Shown piece by piece: positions 15,229 through 25,473 of a stretch of 64,000 bases of DNA (its first letter is position 1; the number at the start of each line of letters is the position of its first letter). A program made the position numbers and the translations under genes. The DNA is from Nitrospira sp. BO4 (lineage in GTDB: Bacteria > Nitrospirota > Nitrospiria > Nitrospirales > Nitrospiraceae): NCBI GenBank assembly GCA_030144965.1, contig JAMPUU010000017.1, positions 1 through 64,000 on the forward strand. The letters are read 5' to 3'. The notes beneath the pieces are model-generated. The model saw only the letters and a list, made by a program, of their open reading frames with translations, was not told the origin of the DNA and did not search any database.

Positions 15229-15667
15229 GTTGCTTCCTCTTTAAGGGAATGCTGACTGTCATCGCACGGTAATATGGGAGTGGGAGTTCGAGCTACTACC
15301 CTGGTAGGTGGCAAGACCCAACTAATGAGGGCGACACCATTTTGGATCGATCGACACTCAAGCGCGGAGTTAAGCAAGATAGCTATTTAGATGCTGCCTC
15401 CAGATTTATGAATTAAACTAAGACATTATGTATATCTCTTAAATATCTTATATATAAATGTTTAATACATATTATAAATTAGATATAAAACCGAGACGGT
15501 TTAAGCCAGCAATAGGTTAATCGGAGATGAATGCCGTGAGCTTTCTCGGGGTATACCTGATGACTGTCACCGAATATCTATATCAAGATGGTTTGTCGGA
15601 GACTGGAGGGAGAATCAAACACGAAAGAAGTGGCTGTACGCGGTGGGGTGCCCCCACGTGACTGTCG
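15229..15667. other. Non-coding gap with a strongly AT-rich tract
   Basis: Bases 15400-15490 are extremely AT-rich; in 15421-15480 I count 8 G/C in 60. The surroundings are about half G/C or more. It lies upstream of the PilZ-like gene and beyond the 3' end of the NDH-2 gene. No reading frame of note. It could be a UP-type promoter region or a foreign insertion. Confidence 0.6.
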
Positions 15668-16966
15668 TCATGCGGCTTTGACCCTTGGACGTGCCTCCTC
15701 GGTCCGCATCGATATACCTTGAGGTTCTTCCTGCCGCCCAAAAAGCAACTTTGCTCCTGGTTTGAAGGTGAGATAGTACCATGTCCATTCAGACATCACT
15801 CGTACTCTGTTTCTGAATCCAATAAGGAAGAAAATGTGGACCACGCACCAGAGTGTCCAGGCTAGGAGTCCTGATGCACGGACCGGCCCGATCTGGGCGA
15901 CGGCTTGGGCTCGGCCGATCGTGGCCAACATACCGCGGTCTACATAAGCAAAAGGCGAACGTTGGTCGGGCTGAACCTCCTCATTGATTAATCTAGAGAC
16001 ATACTGCCCCTCACTCATGGCGACTGGAGCGATTCCCGGTAAAGGTTTGCCGTCGCGGCCAGCGCAATGGGCGGCGTCACCGATGACGAAGATCCAGGGA
16101 TCATCCGGAATCGTCAAATCCGCTCGGACCTTGACTCGACCGCATGAATCCTGAGGGACTGCCAAGGTGTTCAGAAGAGGTGATGCTTTATTCCCGGCTG
16201 CCCAGATGACATTGGCGGAGGGGACCCATTCAGTGCCGACCATCACCCCGTCGGCGCGGACCGCGCTCACCGGGTTGTTCAGCATGACTGTCACACCCAT
16301 ACGTTCGAGCACACCACGGGCTTTTGCCGACAGCTTGGCATCGAATCCCGGCAGAATACGCGGGCCGGCTTCCACGAGAATGATCGAGAGATCCTCAAGG
16401 CGTAAGTGAGGATAATCCGGCCCCATCGCTTTTCTCCCGATCTCGATGAGCGAACCGGCCAACTCGACCCCTGTCGGACCTCCTCCAACGATGACGAACG
16501 TGAGGCGATTCTGTGCCCCGGTCTCGGCTCGTTGCCGTTCCGCCTCTTCAAATGCAAGTAACATCCGCTCGCGCAAATGGACGGCATCAGCCATGGTCTT
16601 GAGTCCAGGAGCCAACGCTTCCCACTCATCGTGTCCGAAATACGCGTGACGCGATCCGGGAGCGACAATCAACGCGTCAAAGGCAATCGGCGCGCTTTCC
16701 CGGAGACGGACCGTTCGAGCCGCCCGATCGATTGCCAGCACGTTGTCCATGACCACGCGGACGTTGGGCTGTGAACGAAAGAGTGTGCGCAACGGCCAGG
16801 CGATGTCGCTTGGAGACAGGGCGGCGGTGGCGACTTGATAGAGCAGCGGTTGAAAGACGTGGTGATTCGTTCGGTCGATCAGGACCACGTCGACGTCACG
16901 CAGGAAACGTGCGGCCGTCATGCCGCCAAACCCGCCCCCGATAATGACGACACGCTTTCGAGTCAT
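15668..16966 (-). CDS. ndh: Type II NADH:quinone oxidoreductase, copy 1
   Basis: 432 residues from the ATG at 16966, which gives MTRKRVVIIGGGFGG and aligns with the second copy; a TTG 30 bases upstream is less likely. The first Rossmann motif is GGGFGG (FAD) near residue 10, and the second GGGPTGVELAG (NADH) near 160. The FAD-binding end is marked by WIFVIGDAAH near 290. The C-terminal amphipathic part (LLAWTLWCVVHIFFLIGF) anchors the enzyme to the inner membrane. It oxidises NADH with quinone without pumping protons. A close paralogue lies at 18046. Confidence 0.95.
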   Translation of the reverse strand: MTRKRVVIIGGGFGGMTAARFLRDVDVVLIDRTNHHVFQPLLYQVATAALSPSDIAWPLRTLFRSQPNVRVVMDNVLAIDRAARTVRLRESAPIAFDALIVAPGSRHAYFGHDEWEALAPGLKTMADAVHLRERMLLAFEEAERQRAETGAQNRLTFVIVGGGPTGVELAGSLIEIGRKAMGPDYPHLRLEDLSIILVEAGPRILPGFDAKLSAKARGVLERMGVTVMLNNPVSAVRADGVMVGTEWVPSANVIWAAGNKASPLLNTLAVPQDSCGRVKVRADLTIPDDPWIFVIGDAAHCAGRDGKPLPGIAPVAMSEGQYVSRLINEEVQPDQRSPFAYVDRGMLATIGRAQAVAQIGPVRASGLLAWTLWCVVHIFFLIGFRNRVRVMSEWTWYYLTFKPGAKLLFGRQEEPQGISMRTEEARPRVKAA

Positions 16967-17245
16967 TGGATGAAATAAAACGGCAGGCTCAATCAAGGAT
17001 CAACCATCCCGGATTAGGCTGTAAATCACGCCACGTGCCAAACAGAACTGTGTCAAATGCTTCCTTGACATCTGCTGATTCACCTTCTCTCTAAGAATCG
17101 GTCGGTCTTGTGTTTTCTTGAGTCCATCAAGCGCCGCACAGCAGATGTCCTAGCGGTAAGGATCGGCGCTGCTACACTTACTTCATCAGCTTGGGGCTCT
17201 CACCGGAGTGGCCTCATGCGAATGAGGATGAAGGAGCCAGAATTC

Positions 17246-17992
17246 ATGGATGCCAAGGACAGTCATGCGATTGGGATGATCGTTGCCAGTAGTGTTGTAG
17301 CGGCATATTTCATGATGGTGGCCTGTTCAGGCAGCTACTACACGGCAAACCTGAACGGCGGGAAGAAGGTCTATCGCGTCGACGATCATGGCGCCAAGAC
17401 GCTCGTGTATGAGATCGACCAGAATGGGAAAACCACTATTCACGACGCGGACGATCCGGTGGCAAAACGGCAGCCAGCAGCCCAAGAAATGGAAGAACAA
17501 TTCAGCGTGAGAAGGACTGAACAACTGGCGCAACTGAATCGTGCTCCGAGACGGCAACCGAACGATCCCATTTATGTGAACCTCGTTCCGGCGGTGTTGG
17601 ATGGACAGATGCAGAAGGCCGAGCGAACAAAAGGCGCGGTGGAGCAGCAGATTCGAAGCGAACTTGCCGCCGATCCCATCATCAAGCTCCTCGAAGATAA
17701 TCGGAATCGATCAGGTCTGTTGAAACCGCATGTGTTGTCCGGCGCCGACGTCGAGGTGTCTCCAAAAGTATCGCTAAGGGAGGCCCACGGGATCGATCGG
17801 AAGACGGGAAAGCCGGGCAAGACGTTGGCCGTGGTGTTTGAGGCGACGATCACCTCGGAAGCCTTTCCGGCCACATACAAGGTATCCGAGTCCGGTCACG
17901 TCCTGCGGAACCTGGAAATTTCCAAGCGCTTCGCGAAACAGGTCAAGCAAGTCATCCTCGAAAAGATCGGTCCTAACATCCCGGCCCATTGA
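17246..17992 (+). CDS. Putative lipoprotein
   Basis: 248 residues from the ATG at 17246, chosen because AAGGAG lies 9 bases upstream and a lipoprotein signal (IGMIVASSVVAAYFMMVAC|S) follows at once. The mature part starts with a short repeat-like strand region (KKVYRVDDHGAKTLVYEIDQ) and is otherwise hydrophilic and helical. No catalytic motif is evident. It is located between the two NDH-2 genes but on the opposite strand. I do not recognise the family. Confidence 0.78.
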   Translation: MDAKDSHAIGMIVASSVVAAYFMMVACSGSYYTANLNGGKKVYRVDDHGAKTLVYEIDQNGKTTIHDADDPVAKRQPAAQEMEEQFSVRRTEQLAQLNRAPRRQPNDPIYVNLVPAVLDGQMQKAERTKGAVEQQIRSELAADPIIKLLEDNRNRSGLLKPHVLSGADVEVSPKVSLREAHGIDRKTGKPGKTLAVVFEATITSEAFPATYKVSESGHVLRNLEISKRFAKQVKQVILEKIGPNIPAH

Positions 17993-18045
17993 ACAGACGG
18001 TTCCCTTACGCATCGTGAAACAGGAGTCCGGGCGTCTCAATCGGG

Positions 18046-19326
18046 TTAGCGATTGGAATGATCTTTCGGCGATGGGGTACGGGAAACCTTAGGCCGGTCA
18101 AACAGCAACCTCGCCCCTGGTTTGAAGGTCAGGTAGTACCAGACCCATTCCAACATCACCCGTATTCGATTCCGAAAGCCAATCAGGAAGAAGATGTGGA
18201 CGATGCACCACAGTATCCAGGCAAGGAGCCCTGAGGCACGGATAGGACCGATTTGCGCCACGGCTTGTGCGCGCCCGATTGTGGCCAGCATGCCACGGTC
18301 TGCATAGACAAAGGGCGGGCGCTGTTCCAGATCGACGTCACGATCGATGAGATCGGCAACATATCGCCCCTGTTGCATGGCGACGGGTGCCAGACCCGGC
18401 AATGGTTTCCCATCAGCACCCACACAATGTGCGGCATCACCGATGATGAAGATCCAGGGATCCTCGGAGATCGTCAGATCCGGCCGAACCTTGACCCGAC
18501 CGGGAGCGTCCTGAGGGACTGAAAGCGTCTGTAGAAGAGGCGAAGCCCGATTGCCTGCCGCCCAGATGATGTTTGTCGAAGGCACCCATTCGTTGTTGAT
18601 TGTCACGCCGTCGGCACGAATCGCGCTCACAGGGCTGTTCAGCTTAATCGTCACTCCCATACGTTCGAGCGCCTTTGCGGCTTTTGCCGAGAGTGCGGTG
18701 TCGAAGCCGGGAAGAATGCGGGAGCCGCCTTCCACGAGCATGACGGAAAGGTCATCGAGCCGCAAGGTCGGAAAGTCGGGCCCCATGGCTTTTCGCCCAA
18801 TCTCGGCCAGGGCCCCAGCCAACTCCACTCCTGTCGGACCTCCTCCGATGATCACGAAGGTAATTCGATCTTGCTTGTCCGTGGCCACTCTTCGTCGTTC
18901 AGCCTCCTCAAACGCAAGCAACATCTTCTCACGCAGCTGAACCGCGTCGGTCATTGTTTTGAGCCCCGGCGCAAACTCCTCCCACTCATTGTGTCCAAAG
19001 TAGGCGTGTCGCGATCCAGGAGCGACCACGAGGACGTCAAACGCGATCGGCGGGCTCTCCCGGAGGTGAACCAGGCGAGCCACTCGATCGATCGACAGTA
19101 CCTCGTCCAGCACCACTCGGACATTCGGTTGGGAACGAAAGACCGTCCGCAACGGCCATGCGATATCGCCAGGAGATAATGCGGCGGTGGCGACTTGGTA
19201 GAGCAGCGGTTGGAATAGGTGGTGATTCGTGCGGTCAATCAGTATGACGTCGGCACGATGGATGGCGCGGGCCGCCGTCAGACCTCCAAACCCGCCCCCA
19301 ATGATGACGACTTGCTTGCGATTCAT
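18046..19326 (-). CDS. ndh: Type II NADH:quinone oxidoreductase, copy 2
   Basis: 426 residues from the ATG at 19326 (MNRKQVVIIGGGFGGLTAA). Same motifs as copy 1: GGGFGG, GGGPTGVELAGA, WIFIIGDAAH and the membrane-anchoring hydrophobic segment near residue 375. Most of the length is alignable with copy 1 without gaps, and the DNA is also very similar, so the duplication is fairly recent. Two such enzymes could differ in quinone, direction or expression; the sequence does not tell. Its C-terminal 30 residues differ from copy 1. Confidence 0.95.
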   Translation of the reverse strand: MNRKQVVIIGGGFGGLTAARAIHRADVILIDRTNHHLFQPLLYQVATAALSPGDIAWPLRTVFRSQPNVRVVLDEVLSIDRVARLVHLRESPPIAFDVLVVAPGSRHAYFGHNEWEEFAPGLKTMTDAVQLREKMLLAFEEAERRRVATDKQDRITFVIIGGGPTGVELAGALAEIGRKAMGPDFPTLRLDDLSVMLVEGGSRILPGFDTALSAKAAKALERMGVTIKLNSPVSAIRADGVTINNEWVPSTNIIWAAGNRASPLLQTLSVPQDAPGRVKVRPDLTISEDPWIFIIGDAAHCVGADGKPLPGLAPVAMQQGRYVADLIDRDVDLEQRPPFVYADRGMLATIGRAQAVAQIGPIRASGLLAWILWCIVHIFFLIGFRNRIRVMLEWVWYYLTFKPGARLLFDRPKVSRTPSPKDHSNR

Positions 19327-19560
19327 AAGATGGGATGAAAAGTCAGGCTACGTGTCTCAGAGGACCGTGTCAACGGTGAAGAACAACTCCCACTCGAACG
19401 GAGATTCCGTTACAGCCCGCTGCACGGTCCGTGGCGCACGGCCGGCTGCTCCTCCGTCGAGTGCACTTGACCTGGGACGCAGTCGCTCACGTTGCCACCT
19501 TTTCCCTCCCGGTGATACACTTTGAACCCGTGATTCTTCTACTCGCCATCCTGCCGCCGG

Positions 19561-21963
19561 ATGAGTACGATGTCGCCCTCCGAACCTGAACCTGTTCCGC
19601 TCCACCCCGTCGACGAGACGGCGGGAACCGGGGCGCTCATCCGTAGAATCCTCGAAGGGGTCGGAGCGAGTGTCGGCGAGCACTTCTTTCCATCGCTCGT
19701 GGAGCAACTGGCGATCGCGCTGGAGGCCGACTATGTCTACATTTCGGAACTGACAGAGGACGGTACCACCTTTAGATCCAAGGCAGGGTGGGGGAAAGGC
19801 CGGGTATTGCCGACTTTCGAAGTTCCCTCCAATGGTCCCTGCGAAACCGTGCTCACAAAAAAATGTGTTCATCATCCCGATGCCCTCCGCAGCCTCTATC
19901 CTCATGTGCGGTTGATCCAGGATATCGGTGTCGACAGTTATTGCGGTGTCCCGGTTGTCGATTCATTGAACCGCGTCGTGGGCCATCTGGCCATCATGAA
20001 CTCGAAGCCGATGCCGGACCACGTGGGCCCCACTTCGGTTCTGGGCATCTTCGCTATTCGCGCTGCGGCGGAATTCGAACGGTTGCGTTACGAACAGACC
20101 TTGAGGAAGAGCGATCTGACGCTCCGTAAGATTGACGAAGGAACCGCGGCAGCCACCGGAGCCGCCTTTTTCCCGTCGTTGGTGAAAAATCTGGCCGAAG
20201 CACTGCAGATGAAATACGCCTTCGTGTCCAAATTCGTTGAGGAGACTCGCACGCGCGTCAGAACCTTGGCCTTCTGGAAAGGGGACGGGTTTCTCGATAA
20301 TTTCGAGTACGACCTGCTCCACACGCCTTGTGAGCGCGTGCTGGCCGGTGAGGTCTGTTTGTTCCCCGAAAAGGTTCAAGACCTGTTTCCGGAACACCGG
20401 GAAGACTTGGCGAAACTGGGCGTGGAGAGCTATCTGGCGATTCCTGTCGTAGATCGCGCAGGGGGAGTGATGGGACATCTGGCGGTGATGGACACCAACC
20501 CGATGCGTGACGATCCACGGGTTCTCTCGGTCTTCAAGATTTTCGGCGTTCGGGCCGGCGCCGAACTCGAGCGAGAACGAATGGCGGCCCAACTGAAAGA
20601 CAATGAGGAGCGACTACGCGATCTCTTCGACGAGGCGCCCATTGCCTATGTCAACGAAGGCTTGGATTCTAAGTTCATTAGGGCGAACAAAACGGCCTTG
20701 AGAACGTTGGGGATCACACCGGATCAGGTTGAAGGCACCTACGGCGCGTCCTTCATTCCTGACACACCGGATGCGCAGCGCCGTTTGAAAGATGCCTTCG
20801 AGTCCATTGGCAAGGGCATCGACACGAGCGGGGTCGTGCTCGAATTGCGCCGGAAGGATAACGGTCAGCCTCTGTGGATCAGATGGTGGTCGAGGCCGGA
20901 CCCTACCGGCACCTACACTCGCACCATGTTTATCGATATTACCGAACAAGTGCTGATGGAACAGGAGAAAGCGCGGCTCGAGGCCGCCAATGTGTACTTG
21001 CAAGAAGAAATCGAGGGGAGCCATAACTTTGAAGAGTTGATTGGCTCATCGACTTCACTGAAGAAAGTACTCAAAGGCGCCGAGCGGGTTGCGCCGACTG
21101 ATTCCACCGTGCTGATCACCGGCGAAACCGGAACCGGCAAGGAGCTGATCGCCCGGGCCATCCATAACTTAAGCCCGCGGAAGGACCGGCCCCTAGTCAA
21201 GGTCAATTGTACGGCTATCCCCGGCGGGTTGATTGAAAGCGAGCTGTTCGGTCATGAAAAAGGAGCCTTTACCGGAGCTTTGACCAGGAAGATGGGCCGT
21301 TTCGAGGTAGCCGATAGAGGAACGATCTTTCTCGACGAAATCGGTGAACTCCCGCTCGACCTGCAACCCAAACTGTTACGTGTCTTGCAGGAGGGTGAGT
21401 TTGAGCGAGTCGGGGGAACACAGACCTTTAGAGTGAACGTGCGTGTGATCGCCGCCACAAATCGGAACCTTGAGCAACTCTCGAAATCGGGCCATTACCG
21501 GCTCGACCTCTACTATCGCCTGAACGTGTTCCCGATTCATGTGCCCTCCTTGCACGAGCGAGAGGGAGACATTCCGTTGCTGGCCCAATATTTTGTCCGA
21601 AAACATGCGACCCGCCTCGGAAAGAACATTACCCATATCCCAGAGCGAATGATGACGGCATTGCAACGCTACCGGTGGCCGGGAAACATCCGCGAACTCG
21701 AGCATGTCATCGAGCGAGCGGTCATTTTGAGCGAAGGCTCGGAACTGGAACCGATCGACTGGCTTTCACCCGTGGGTGGAAAAGCATTCGGCAACGGGCA
21801 AGCACTCACGCTCGAAGAGATTGAACGGCAGCATATCGTCGAAATTCTGGAGCAAACCAGTTGGCGCGTGAGCGGCCCTAAGGGCGCGGCGGCAATTCTT
21901 GGATTGAAACCCACTACGCTCGAAGCCCGCATGAAGAAATTGGGGATCAACCGTCCTGCATAA
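19561..21963 (+). CDS. Sigma-54-dependent activator with two GAF domains and a PAS domain
   Basis: About 800 residues. Two homologous GAF domains (about 20-180 and 200-345, both with FFPSLV near the start and [16 protein letters not shown] in the core). A PAS domain at about 355-465 ([19 protein letters not shown]), a coiled-coil linker, and an AAA+ domain at about 490-720 follow. Walker A is GETGTGKE at 521, the sigma-54-contacting GAFTGA at about 568. A Fis-type HTH ends the protein ([20 protein letters not shown]). This is the FhlA-like layout, in which the GAF domains sense a ligand. There is no cognate kinase nearby and the target genes are unknown. The start could also be the ATG at 19570. 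Confidence 0.95.
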   Translation: MSTMSPSEPEPVPLHPVDETAGTGALIRRILEGVGASVGEHFFPSLVEQLAIALEADYVYISELTEDGTTFRSKAGWGKGRVLPTFEVPSNGPCETVLTKKCVHHPDALRSLYPHVRLIQDIGVDSYCGVPVVDSLNRVVGHLAIMNSKPMPDHVGPTSVLGIFAIRAAAEFERLRYEQTLRKSDLTLRKIDEGTAAATGAAFFPSLVKNLAEALQMKYAFVSKFVEETRTRVRTLAFWKGDGFLDNFEYDLLHTPCERVLAGEVCLFPEKVQDLFPEHREDLAKLGVESYLAIPVVDRAGGVMGHLAVMDTNPMRDDPRVLSVFKIFGVRAGAELERERMAAQLKDNEERLRDLFDEAPIAYVNEGLDSKFIRANKTALRTLGITPDQVEGTYGASFIPDTPDAQRRLKDAFESIGKGIDTSGVVLELRRKDNGQPLWIRWWSRPDPTGTYTRTMFIDITEQVLMEQEKARLEAANVYLQEEIEGSHNFEELIGSSTSLKKVLKGAERVAPTDSTVLITGETGTGKELIARAIHNLSPRKDRPLVKVNCTAIPGGLIESELFGHEKGAFTGALTRKMGRFEVADRGTIFLDEIGELPLDLQPKLLRVLQEGEFERVGGTQTFRVNVRVIAATNRNLEQLSKSGHYRLDLYYRLNVFPIHVPSLHEREGDIPLLAQYFVRKHATRLGKNITHIPERMMTALQRYRWPGNIRELEHVIERAVILSEGSELEPIDWLSPVGGKAFGNGQALTLEEIERQHIVEILEQTSWRVSGPKGAAAILGLKPTTLEARMKKLGINRPA

Positions 21964-21989
21964 GCCTGTGACGATTGCTTTTCGCTAAT

Positions 21990-23351
21990 ATGATGAGAGT
22001 CCGTACGCCGATTCTGTTCGTAGCCCATGTCACATTTTATCTCAGTGTGCTTGCAGTGCTGTCGTCGTTCAGCATTCCGACGACCGCTGTCGCGCAGGTC
22101 CAGTGCTGGACCCCGCGTCAGGACGAAGGACCGGTCACCGACAAACGATGGGCGCGGTACTTCAAAGCCATGAGCGCCGCCGAAGCTATTGTGAAACAAT
22201 CACGCGAACTCATGGATTCACCGGTCCCGGTTCGCATGCGGACCACGATGGCGGCCAGCCCGCATAGCCTATGGAACTCACGCTTGTTCATGCGTGCCTA
22301 TCCGGAGCAGACGTCGGTGGGTATCAAAATCTGGGAGGGGGACTGCAGGGTCAACCCTCAGGCGGACCGAGTGGATGGATCGATCGGGAGAGTCAGTGTG
22401 TATTTCAACTATCTGTCCAAAGAGATGTTCATGGGTTCCGACGACATCCCGAAACGGACCGGTACCGTGGCCGGCTATCCCGACTATGGCGGATGGGTGC
22501 TAATTTCCAAGCAGGAGCGGCTCCCATGGATTCCTCAAACACTCGGGGATCGGCTTGATCGCCTTGGCGCCTCGCGCGAAAAGGCCATGGCCGATTGGCA
22601 CAGGGGTAAGGCTGTGCGCAAAGCACCCGATCGGGAGATGGTTGAACGCACTGCGGCACTGCTGAGAAGGAACGATCCGGCCGGTGCCGATAACTACATG
22701 GAGAACATGAGGCGGCTTACCGCAGACGTCCAAGCCGCGCAGGCCAGGGATGCGGCGCGGGATGCATACCTCTCGAAATTGCTCAGTGAATACCAAACCT
22801 ACCGGGCATCGTTCACCGCCGAGCAGCTTGCCAAGCCGGCGATGTGGGCCGATCCGGAGGACTCGGCCCGTAAGGCGCTTGAGGCCCGTATTGCCACGAT
22901 ACAAGAGCTGAGCACGGACGACCGACGAAGAGTGGACGAGGCACTGGCTCAAAGTTTTGCGCTGGACCGGGAAGCGGTGGCAGCAGGGAATGCCGGCAAC
23001 CATGCGGAGGCACAACGACTGCGAGCTCAAGCCAACAGCTTGTCGATGGAAGCTGAACTGGTTCGCAAGGACCACATGGAACGTGCCGCCATGCAGGCCG
23101 AGGAATTACGAGACGCCTTTGAATTGAACAGCCTGAAACCTGGCACCATAGATCAGGCACTCGCCTTCAAGATGGATCCGGCCTTCCCGGATCGGAGCAA
23201 ACCAGGAAAGATACAAGTCATCGCCGTCTTCGTCCCCACACTTACCGAAGACGATGTGTACAACCGGCCTGAATTGGTCCAGCGCAAAGCTTGGTTGGAC
23301 CAGGTCAAATCCTCAATCGACTATGCGTCGCTCGCAGCGCTCTTGGACTGA
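21990..23351 (+). CDS. Secreted hypothetical protein
   Basis: 453 residues from the ATG at 21990; a TTG 15 bases earlier is also possible. A signal peptide (LFVAHVTFYLSVLAVLSSF..AVA) precedes the mature chain. A central beta-rich domain (residues about 60-170) contains TMAASPHSLWNSRLFMRAYP and two cysteines. A long charged helical section, rich in Ala, Arg and Glu (about 210-380), probably forms coiled coil. No enzyme motif. It begins 26 bases after the sigma-54 activator and may be co-transcribed with it. Confidence 0.75.
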   Translation: MMRVRTPILFVAHVTFYLSVLAVLSSFSIPTTAVAQVQCWTPRQDEGPVTDKRWARYFKAMSAAEAIVKQSRELMDSPVPVRMRTTMAASPHSLWNSRLFMRAYPEQTSVGIKIWEGDCRVNPQADRVDGSIGRVSVYFNYLSKEMFMGSDDIPKRTGTVAGYPDYGGWVLISKQERLPWIPQTLGDRLDRLGASREKAMADWHRGKAVRKAPDREMVERTAALLRRNDPAGADNYMENMRRLTADVQAAQARDAARDAYLSKLLSEYQTYRASFTAEQLAKPAMWADPEDSARKALEARIATIQELSTDDRRRVDEALAQSFALDREAVAAGNAGNHAEAQRLRAQANSLSMEAELVRKDHMERAAMQAEELRDAFELNSLKPGTIDQALAFKMDPAFPDRSKPGKIQVIAVFVPTLTEDDVYNRPELVQRKAWLDQVKSSIDYASLAALLD

Positions 23352-23652
23352 TAGACTCCGAGAAAAGCAACGCGGCGAGTTCGGAATGGCGTGCTACTTC
23401 ATCCCTGGTTGCAACTCAATAGTCCAAGTCACTTTCTTCTCCCTCGACTCACCGTAGGTTTTCCCATTATGCCGTGACGATCCCAATATTTTGGGAATAC
23501 CCATTCCTGTGATTTTAGATCCTGCGCGAAGTCCCCACTACAAAACATAATTCATTCGATCACTTAGCACGACTTCTGGCCGCATCAGCGGCATGGCATT
23601 GCGGTTGCTCACTAGCCAGCATCAGGCCACAGCTGAAGGAGACCGGAAGACG

Positions 23653-23922
23653 ATGCTGAAGATCACAAAAATAGAGGAGAACAGGCGAGACGTGCTTTTC
23701 AAACTGGAAGGAAAAGTCACGGAGCAATGGGCGGCGCTGCTTGAGGGTGAATGTCGTTCGTATCTTCGAAAGGAGAAGGCGGTGCGTTTGGATTGTTCGA
23801 ATGTCGACTACATCGATGCGAATGGAATCGAGGTCATCCACAACTTATTGAGGACAAACGTGACCCTCAGGGGCACCCCGTCATTCGTCACGGAGTTGCT
23901 TCAAATTGGAGGCCGATCATGA
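23653..23922 (+). CDS. STAS-domain protein (anti-sigma factor antagonist type)
   Basis: 89 residues from the ATG at 23653; the longer frame upstream has no ribosome site. The STAS fold is seen as a strand RRDVLFKLEGKV, then AVRLDCSNVDYIDANGIEVI and a C-terminal helix. The loop DYIDANG is where SpoIIAA-type antagonists carry the phosphorylatable Ser; here the position is Asp or Ala, so it may not be phosphoregulated. Its stop overlaps the next start (ATGA), so it is translationally coupled to the sigma factor. Confidence 0.8.
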   Translation: MLKITKIEENRRDVLFKLEGKVTEQWAALLEGECRSYLRKEKAVRLDCSNVDYIDANGIEVIHNLLRTNVTLRGTPSFVTELLQIGGRS

Positions 23923-24656
23923 ATACAGCCACTGGAGCTCTGAGCGCATCGATCGAACAGCAGACGATGCCTGACCGTGTCAGTTCGGGCGTCGCTGTAC
24001 CCGAAGATGAAGATAGCCTGATCATCCGGTTACGAAGAGGTGATGAACGGGCGTTCGATGAATTGGTCGATAGGCATCATAGCGCACTCATTCGCATGGC
24101 CATGGGCTATGTGACGGATCGCGAAGTGGCGGAGGAAGTCGTTCAAGATACCTGGATAGCCGTCATCAAAGGGTTGAATCGATTTGAGGGTCGATCATCC
24201 CTACGGACCTGGATTTTCGGGATCGTCATTCATAAGGCCAAGGATCGAGGAGTGCGCGATAAGCGACAGGTCGCATTTTCCGCCTTTGAGTCGCCCGACG
24301 ATGCAAGCGAGGAGGGCATCGACCCATCTCGATTCCAGCAATCCGGCGAACGGATCGGCCACTGGGCGTTTCCCCCTCAGCCTTGGGACGAGCAAACGCC
24401 TGAAAAGCTGTTGGCCGACGAACAGGCCGTGACCGCGATGAACAAGGCCATTGAAGCATTGCCCTCGACACTCAAAGCAGTCTTGATCCTGCGCGACGTT
24501 GAGGGAGTGGAGGCCAAGGAGGTCTGCAAAGTCCTCAATATCACGGAAACAAATCTCTATGTCCGGCTGCATCGCGCAAGGGAACGAGTCAGAGCGGCGG
24601 TCGAACAGGCATTCGCCGATGAAAGGTCGGTCGACGGATACGCCAAGGTCAGGTAG
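23919..24656 (+). CDS. ECF-type RNA polymerase sigma factor
   Basis: 245 residues from the ATG at 23919, which overlaps the STAS stop by 4 bases. Region 2 spans about 45-115 (AFDELVDRHHSALIRMAMGY, then EEVVQDTWIAVIKGL). A linker of about 50 residues includes AFPPQPWDEQTPEKLL. Region 4 spans about 175-230 (LPSTLKAVLILRDVEG, ITETNLYVRLHRARERVR). There is no region 1 or 3. It is followed by a zinc anti-sigma gene, the normal partner arrangement. Promoter candidates for it are discussed under the duplicated Met-Lys-rich gene at 38 kb. Confidence 0.92.
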   Translation: MNTATGALSASIEQQTMPDRVSSGVAVPEDEDSLIIRLRRGDERAFDELVDRHHSALIRMAMGYVTDREVAEEVVQDTWIAVIKGLNRFEGRSSLRTWIFGIVIHKAKDRGVRDKRQVAFSAFESPDDASEEGIDPSRFQQSGERIGHWAFPPQPWDEQTPEKLLADEQAVTAMNKAIEALPSTLKAVLILRDVEGVEAKEVCKVLNITETNLYVRLHRARERVRAAVEQAFADERSVDGYAKVR

Positions 24657-24748
24657 GAACCTCTTTTCTCCCTAGTGCCTGGCGTATGTGTAAGAAATTT
24701 GAAAGACGGAGGACTCACCGATGAATAGTCCACAACCAGAGGCTTCGC

Positions 24749-25042
24749 ATGGAAGACCACCCTTCTCAATGGATCGACAGCGGAATGACATGTCGCGAAC
24801 TCACGGATCGTGCTTCGGATTACCTGGAAGACCGTCTTTCGGACTGTATGAAGCTGGACATCGGTCTTCATCTTGCGTCATGCGTCGGCTGTCGGGCCTA
24901 TGTCGGACAGATCTCACTTGTGCGGGCTGCGGTAGCACTCATTCCCAAAGAGTTCCCATCACCGGTCAACCGGCTTCGACTACGACAACGGTTTGCCGGA
25001 GGCCGTTCAACCATCACTTACCAACGAGGAGGCGTTCAATGA
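24749..25042 (+). CDS. Zinc-binding anti-sigma factor (zf-HC2 type)
   Basis: 97 residues from the ATG at 24749 (AGAGG upstream). The ZAS motif H41-x3-C45-x2-C48 (HLASCVGC) with C15 (MTCREL) forms the zinc site used by RsrA/ChrR-type anti-sigmas to hold an ECF factor. There is no transmembrane segment, so it is cytoplasmic; loss of zinc or cysteine oxidation could release sigma. Its stop overlaps the start of the next gene (ATGA). Confidence 0.88.
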   Translation: MEDHPSQWIDSGMTCRELTDRASDYLEDRLSDCMKLDIGLHLASCVGCRAYVGQISLVRAAVALIPKEFPSPVNRLRLRQRFAGGRSTITYQRGGVQ

Positions 25043-25314
25043 AGAAGATCCTGTTATCGATTGCTGTAGCTGGGTGTCTTATGGGGGGTGGCACTATTTC
25101 CTATGCCGATGAAATGGGGAAGATGAAAGATGAGACGAAGAGTGAGATGAAGGCCGACATGAAAAGTGAAATGAAAGCGAAGCATGACGAGATGAAAGCC
25201 CAAAAAGGTGAGATGAAAACCGACATGCAGATGAAAAAGAATGAGATGAGCGGTGAAATGAAGGCGAAGAAAGACGAGATGAAGGGTGGCATGAAAGGCG
25301 CGATGGGTTATTAA
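25039..25314 (+). CDS. Methionine- and lysine-rich periplasmic protein
   Basis: 91 residues: a signal peptide (KKILLSIAVAGCLMGGGTISYA) followed by about 68 residues built almost only of E, M, K, D, A, Q and G in the rhythm EMKxxM/EMKAKKDEMK. The mature chain would be a single highly charged amphipathic helix with Met on one face. Its start overlaps the anti-sigma stop, and GAGGAGG precedes it. A close relative is at 38748. Exported Met-rich proteins can bind copper or silver, or protect against oxidants as Met sinks; which applies here is not known. A strong terminator follows. Confidence 0.85.
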   Translation: MKKILLSIAVAGCLMGGGTISYADEMGKMKDETKSEMKADMKSEMKAKHDEMKAQKGEMKTDMQMKKNEMSGEMKAKKDEMKGGMKGAMGY

Positions 25315-25342
25315 GGGAAGCAGCCCAACCTATTCTCTCTCC

Positions 25343-25388
25343 AGCGGCCTGCGCTCGGGTCTCCCGGTTGCAGGCCGCTTCGTTTCTT
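25343..25388 (+). terminator. Rho-independent terminator of the sigma/anti-sigma operon
   Basis: AGCGGCCTGC (25343-25352) pairs exactly with GCAGGCCGCT (25370-25379), with an inner CGGG/CCCG stem, followed by TCGTTTCTT. It begins 28 bases after the stop of the Met-Lys-rich gene. Confidence 0.85.
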
Positions 25389-25473
25389 CAGAGATACCTC
25401 ATCCAGTATCTTGTAAGAAATAGACAACGTCTCCGACGAAGAGCTATGTGAATGCCTTCCAAGGAGAGGTAAA

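Noticed and set aside
24721..25038. An ATG at 24721 with a strong GGAGG site opens a frame that runs into the Met-Lys-rich gene
   Set aside because: The added 106 residues are low-quality and overlap the clear zinc anti-sigma gene in another frame; the downstream gene has its own ribosome site and signal peptide.
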